From Cephalothrix simula (Eukaryota; Nemertea; Palaeonemertea; Archinemertea; Cephalotrichidae): a stretch of DNA of 10,116 nt. Within the stretch, counting starts at the first letter, position 1, and each line of letters begins with the position of its first letter. Position numbers and translations under genes: made by a program. The notes below the pieces were generated by a model, which was given only the letters and a program-made list of their open reading frames with translations, did no database searches and was not told the DNA's origin. This document shows positions 7,799 to 10,116 of the stretch, in pieces. The stretch lies in assembly GCA_035591015.1 (NCBI GenBank), contig JAXIUW010200954.1, forward strand, positions 1,353 through 11,468. Direction: 5' to 3'.

Positions 7799-7899
7799 GT
7801 TTCAAAGTCACCCGTCTATAATCATGAAGAGAAAATATGAGGATTAAAATACCATAGCAACCGATAAACAGTTGCTAAGATAACAAGTGACTTTGAAAC
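7799..7899. repeat. 13-bp inverted repeat enclosing a smaller hairpin
   Basis: GTTTCAAAGTCAC (7799-7811) and GTGACTTTGAAAC (7887-7899) are exact inverted copies with 75 bp between them. Inside lies a second inverted pair, TAGCAAC (7855-7861) and GTTGCTA (7871-7877). The outer left arm sits just upstream of the minus-strand ATG at 7788. It could be a small mobile relic or a regulatory structure. Confidence 0.6.
7871..7884. promoter_or_regulatory. RFX X-box-like site
   Basis: GTTGCTAAGATAAC fits the imperfect-palindrome X-box pattern GTHNYY-AT-RRNAAC except for AA in place of AT at the centre. RFX factors bind such sites in promoters of ciliary genes, usually 60-200 bp before the ATG. Here the minus-strand ATG at 7788 is 83 bp away. 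A single 14-bp match is weak on its own. Confidence 0.25.
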
Positions 7900-8245
7900 A
7901 TAACATCAACGTAATCATTTTGTAGTGGCCTTAAATGATTGAATAAATAGGTTTTTAATTTAGTTAATAATGATTTTTTTTACCTTAAAATACTTTCTTT
8001 TAGTCGACATTACTAAGTTGCTGATAATGATCAAACTTCGACGCATGTGTAAACGATTCAGCTAAAACATAAGTCACATAACCATAATATACGGGTACCT
8101 TCAGAAAAAAATCAAAATTAGTGCGACAGATAAGTAAATCTATTACATGCAGGCATCAGTGCAATATGATAGCAGTTATTTCTTGGCATAAACGAGGTGA
8201 AACAACTGTTACTAATGCACGATGAAACGTCGAATAACTGGGTCA
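7900..8245. other. AT-rich spacer with no gene seen
   Basis: This stretch separates the small inverted repeat from the foldback element. It contains no plausible open frame, RNA gene or clear motif. Confidence 0.5.
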
Positions 8246-8342
8246 TATACATATCAGATCAAACCAACGTCCCCACCTCATGTCTTTGGATTTGCTTCAA
8301 ATTTTGCACACATTCAGTTCTATCAAAATTTTCCATTTTCTT

Positions 8343-8561
8343 CCCTTAAAGGACCGGGGACCCGTATAACAGGAGTCCAATTTCCAAAAATTAGGGCAAT
8401 TTAGAATAGGATTTGAAAAATTTTAGAAATGTAAGGATTTTATGGCTAAATGATTAATTCTCAACCCAAGAACAAAGAAAAAGGAACATAGCTCTAAAGC
8501 CCCTCCTTGACCCTCCTCTAGGCCCAAATAGCCTTTGCGGCACCATAGCGCAAAAGTAGTG
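8343..8561 (+). repeat. inner left arm of the foldback element
   Basis: Shared blocks with the right arm (8617-8855, inverted) include GGCTAAATGA, AACAAAGAAAA, TCTAAAGC..CTCCTTGA.CCTCCTCT.GGCCCAAAT (several words with single mismatches), and GCGGC.CCA.AGCGC. I estimate arm identity at about 70-80% by eye. The right arm carries an extra block of about 35 bp near 8640-8675. Confidence 0.7.
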
Positions 8562-8616
8562 ACACCAAGGTTCTGAAAATTTTCTGAGTTGTTTTTAGGC
8601 TAGATAACATACAGAC

Positions 8617-8855
8617 CACTATTGGCGCTTTGGAGCCGCAAAAAACGTAATATTGCTTGTTTGCTTGCCCTTGGCAAAGGGCATTTGGGCCCAGAGGAGG
8701 TTCAAGGAGAAGCTTTAGACCATATGTTTCTATCATTTTCTTTGTTCTACTCATTTAGCCAAAAAAACTTTAGAATTTCCGCCTTTTTTTAATTGCCCAA
8801 ATTTTCGAAAATCGGATTGGACCCCTGTTTTACGGGCTCCCACGACCTCCAAGGG
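8617..8855 (-). repeat. inner right arm of the foldback element
   Basis: This is the inverted partner of 8343-8561. Its outer end, GGACCCCTGTTTTACGGG on the plus strand, pairs with CCCGTATAACAGGAGTCC on the left. Beyond 8855 the pairing stops until the outermost arm at 9432. Confidence 0.7.
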
Positions 8856-9494
8856 CAAAAAAGTGAGCTATTTTCTTTTGTAGCTGGTATATATATCCCA
8901 CTTTAGAGCAGGTTTGAATGAAATCGAAGGGGGGGGGATTTTTGGGTATGGGGTTAAAAATGCCCTAAAAATAGGTTTTTTTGCGTCGCCCCCAAGTTTG
9001 GGATCCCATAAAAACAAAATTGTTAACTAAGCCCGATGAATTTGTTTCATGCGTTAACATGTCGCTCAATTATTTGTTGTAACTATATGCTATTATCAGC
9101 ACCATAGGGGTTGCTGAAAAAATCTGAAAACAATTTTAAAAATTCTATTTTCACCATATTTTAAATAAAAACTGTAATATAAACAAATTTTTTGAAATCA
9201 AAGGGCAGTTAACTGTTTCCATATTTCAAAATTATGGTTTGAGGAGAGTACCTCAAAAAACGTTCAGGCCTGTCGTGGCATTTGTAGTTTTCAGACAGTT
9301 AAGCTCTAAAACCGTCATGTTGCATTGTGAAATTTGGTGACGTTTTGTGTCCCCACTCCCCACCCCCAATTCAAAAGACTATAACTCTGGTTTTAATAGC
9401 ATCAAGCTGAAATTTTTGATTTCTCAATCAATTTGATAGAACACAAAGCAAGCAAATCTAAAGACATGGTTGATCTGATATCATAAAAATTATA

Positions 9495-9535
9495 GGGTTA
9501 TGTAATATCATAACCCGTGTAGGTTATGGTAATAT
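9495..9535. repeat. short hairpin and direct repeat at the foldback border
   Basis: GGGTTATG (9495-9502) and CATAACCC (9509-9516) form an 8-bp stem with a 6-nt loop. The word GGTTATG-TAATAT (9496-9508) recurs as GGTTATGGTAATAT (9522-9535). It sits just outside the right end of the foldback element. The left border has only a vestige (GGGTCATATA near 8240). Confidence 0.6.
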
Positions 9536-10050
9536 AAAGAGTTAAAACAGTATTAAATTCATTAGTCATATATAGATGTAGATGTGACGAAATCTTTGAC
9601 ATTTGAGAATCGTTATGCAAAGACTAAAAATACCTATTCAACTTGAAGTTTACTATAGAATAATTTGATATTATTTTCGACGTTTTCAGTTTATTCTTTG
9701 TGAAAGTTGATTTTTTTGTAAGTTTAATGTTTAAAGTTATGTACATATATTTGATTTTAGTTTTAGTGCCGTTAAATTATTGTATTATTTTGTATTGAAA
9801 TAATATAAAAAATCCCAGATTTTCATGATTGTTATTAAAAATTGGTTTCAAAAAAAGACTAGTTTATTTCACTTATTTACTGAATAGAGACATGATATAA
9901 TGACATTAGGTTTGACAACTAATAGAAAGCTTTCGTGTTAAGGCCCAAATAGAGTTCCCTTCGCCAGCGAAGTAATAATAACCGCAGGGGGATACGATGG
10001 CCGAGTTGATTTTTCTTTATCTCTTTCATCAAAAATAGACCTAAAACAAA
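9536..10050. other. AT-rich non-coding stretch
   Basis: No gene is visible. A small hairpin, CTTCGC-CA-GCGAAG, lies at 9959-9972. GATGGCCGAGTTG near 9996-10008 resembles a Pol III box A but is followed by a T-run, with no box B nearby. Confidence 0.5.
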
Positions 10051-10057
10051 GGGTTTT

Positions 10058-10101
10058 CCTTTTTACGGACCCTTAGTTTTAAAATAGGACCCGTAAAAAG
10101 G
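10058..10101. repeat. hairpin with an 11-bp stem at the window end
   Basis: CCTTTTTACGG (10058-10068) and CCGTAAAAAGG (10091-10101) are exact inverted copies with a 22-nt loop. It may be the tip of another foldback or MITE that continues beyond the window. Confidence 0.6.
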
Positions 10102-10116
10102 CTATTTAGAAACAAT

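Larger units (their letters stand above)
8251..9481. mobile_element. composite foldback (long inverted repeat) element, about 1.2 kb
   Basis: The two outer ends are inverted copies. ATATCAGATCAA, CATGTCTTTGGATTTGCTT and GTTCTATCAAA on the left (8251-8324) match the complements of 9432-9481, with two insertions in the left arm. An inner inverted pair joins 8343-8402 with 8791-8855, continues through 8425-8536 with 8676-8760, and closes at 8537-8561 with 8617-8639. This leaves a 55-nt loop centred near 8589. About 570 bp (8860-9430) on the right has no partner on the left. The element encodes nothing; minus-strand frames within it (such as 8518-8754) are by-products. This shape fits a non-autonomous foldback transposon, perhaps with a later insertion. 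Confidence 0.7.

Noticed and set aside
8222-8754. Short frames across the foldback element (8222-8404 plus, 8518-8754 minus)
   Set aside because: They overlap the inverted-repeat arms, and the sequence is explained by the element's structure.
9996-10008. Possible tRNA or tRNA-derived SINE start (GATGGCCGAGTTG)
   Set aside because: A T-run follows directly, no box B or cloverleaf can be formed, and no 3' end is seen.
1-10116. CRISPR array, bacterial operon or phage defence system
   Set aside because: There are no evenly spaced identical repeats, ribosome binding sites or compact gene packing. Splice and poly(A) signals and the protein family indicate an animal genome.

Overview
The window looks like AT-rich animal (metazoan) nuclear DNA, not bacterial. 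It holds two long intronless coding exons, each entered through a pyrimidine-rich 3' splice site and followed by an AATAAA signal. The rest is non-coding DNA full of degenerate repeats and small inverted-repeat elements. The best-recognised gene encodes a small heat shock protein with two alpha-crystallin domains, the 'major egg antigen / p40' architecture of flatworms and molluscs. The charged N-terminus (MSRYRSEVYIPI...) and the TACATGTA-type repeats make me favour a lophotrochozoan, most likely a bivalve-like mollusc. That assignment is inference from memory of the family, not from a search.

Layout. 1-1800: AT-rich DNA with a C-homopolymer at the left edge, a possible decayed coding fragment near 690-875 and a good splice donor at 758. 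1802-3304: a coding exon for a 485-residue, low-complexity, Ser/Arg-rich protein. It has about nine copies of an R-x-S-V-V-L-x-G-G motif in its first 200 residues and basophilic-kinase-like sites in its second half; I do not recognise the family. 3305-3795: AT-rich spacer. 3790-4200: an interspersed TGATTC-rich repeat field. 4300-4780: a GC-richer degenerate minisatellite with units in both orientations. 4974-5155: a small TA-flanked terminal-inverted-repeat element (MITE-like). 5156-6208: upstream or intronic DNA of the heat shock gene, with a CCAAT/TATA-like cluster just before it. 6209-7246: the double alpha-crystallin gene and its poly(A) signal. 7606-7788 (minus strand): a possible 60-residue ORF or first exon, with an RFX X-box-like site about 85 bp upstream of its ATG. 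8251-9481: a composite foldback (long inverted repeat) element. 9482-10116: AT-rich DNA with short hairpins.

How the parts relate. The two coding exons share strand and architecture: a 3' splice site 10-11 nt before a good-context ATG, one uninterrupted frame, then a poly(A) signal. They may be neighbouring genes with untranslated first exons, or alternative terminal exons served by one upstream promoter. The sequence cannot decide between these. Nothing links the 485-residue protein to a known pathway.
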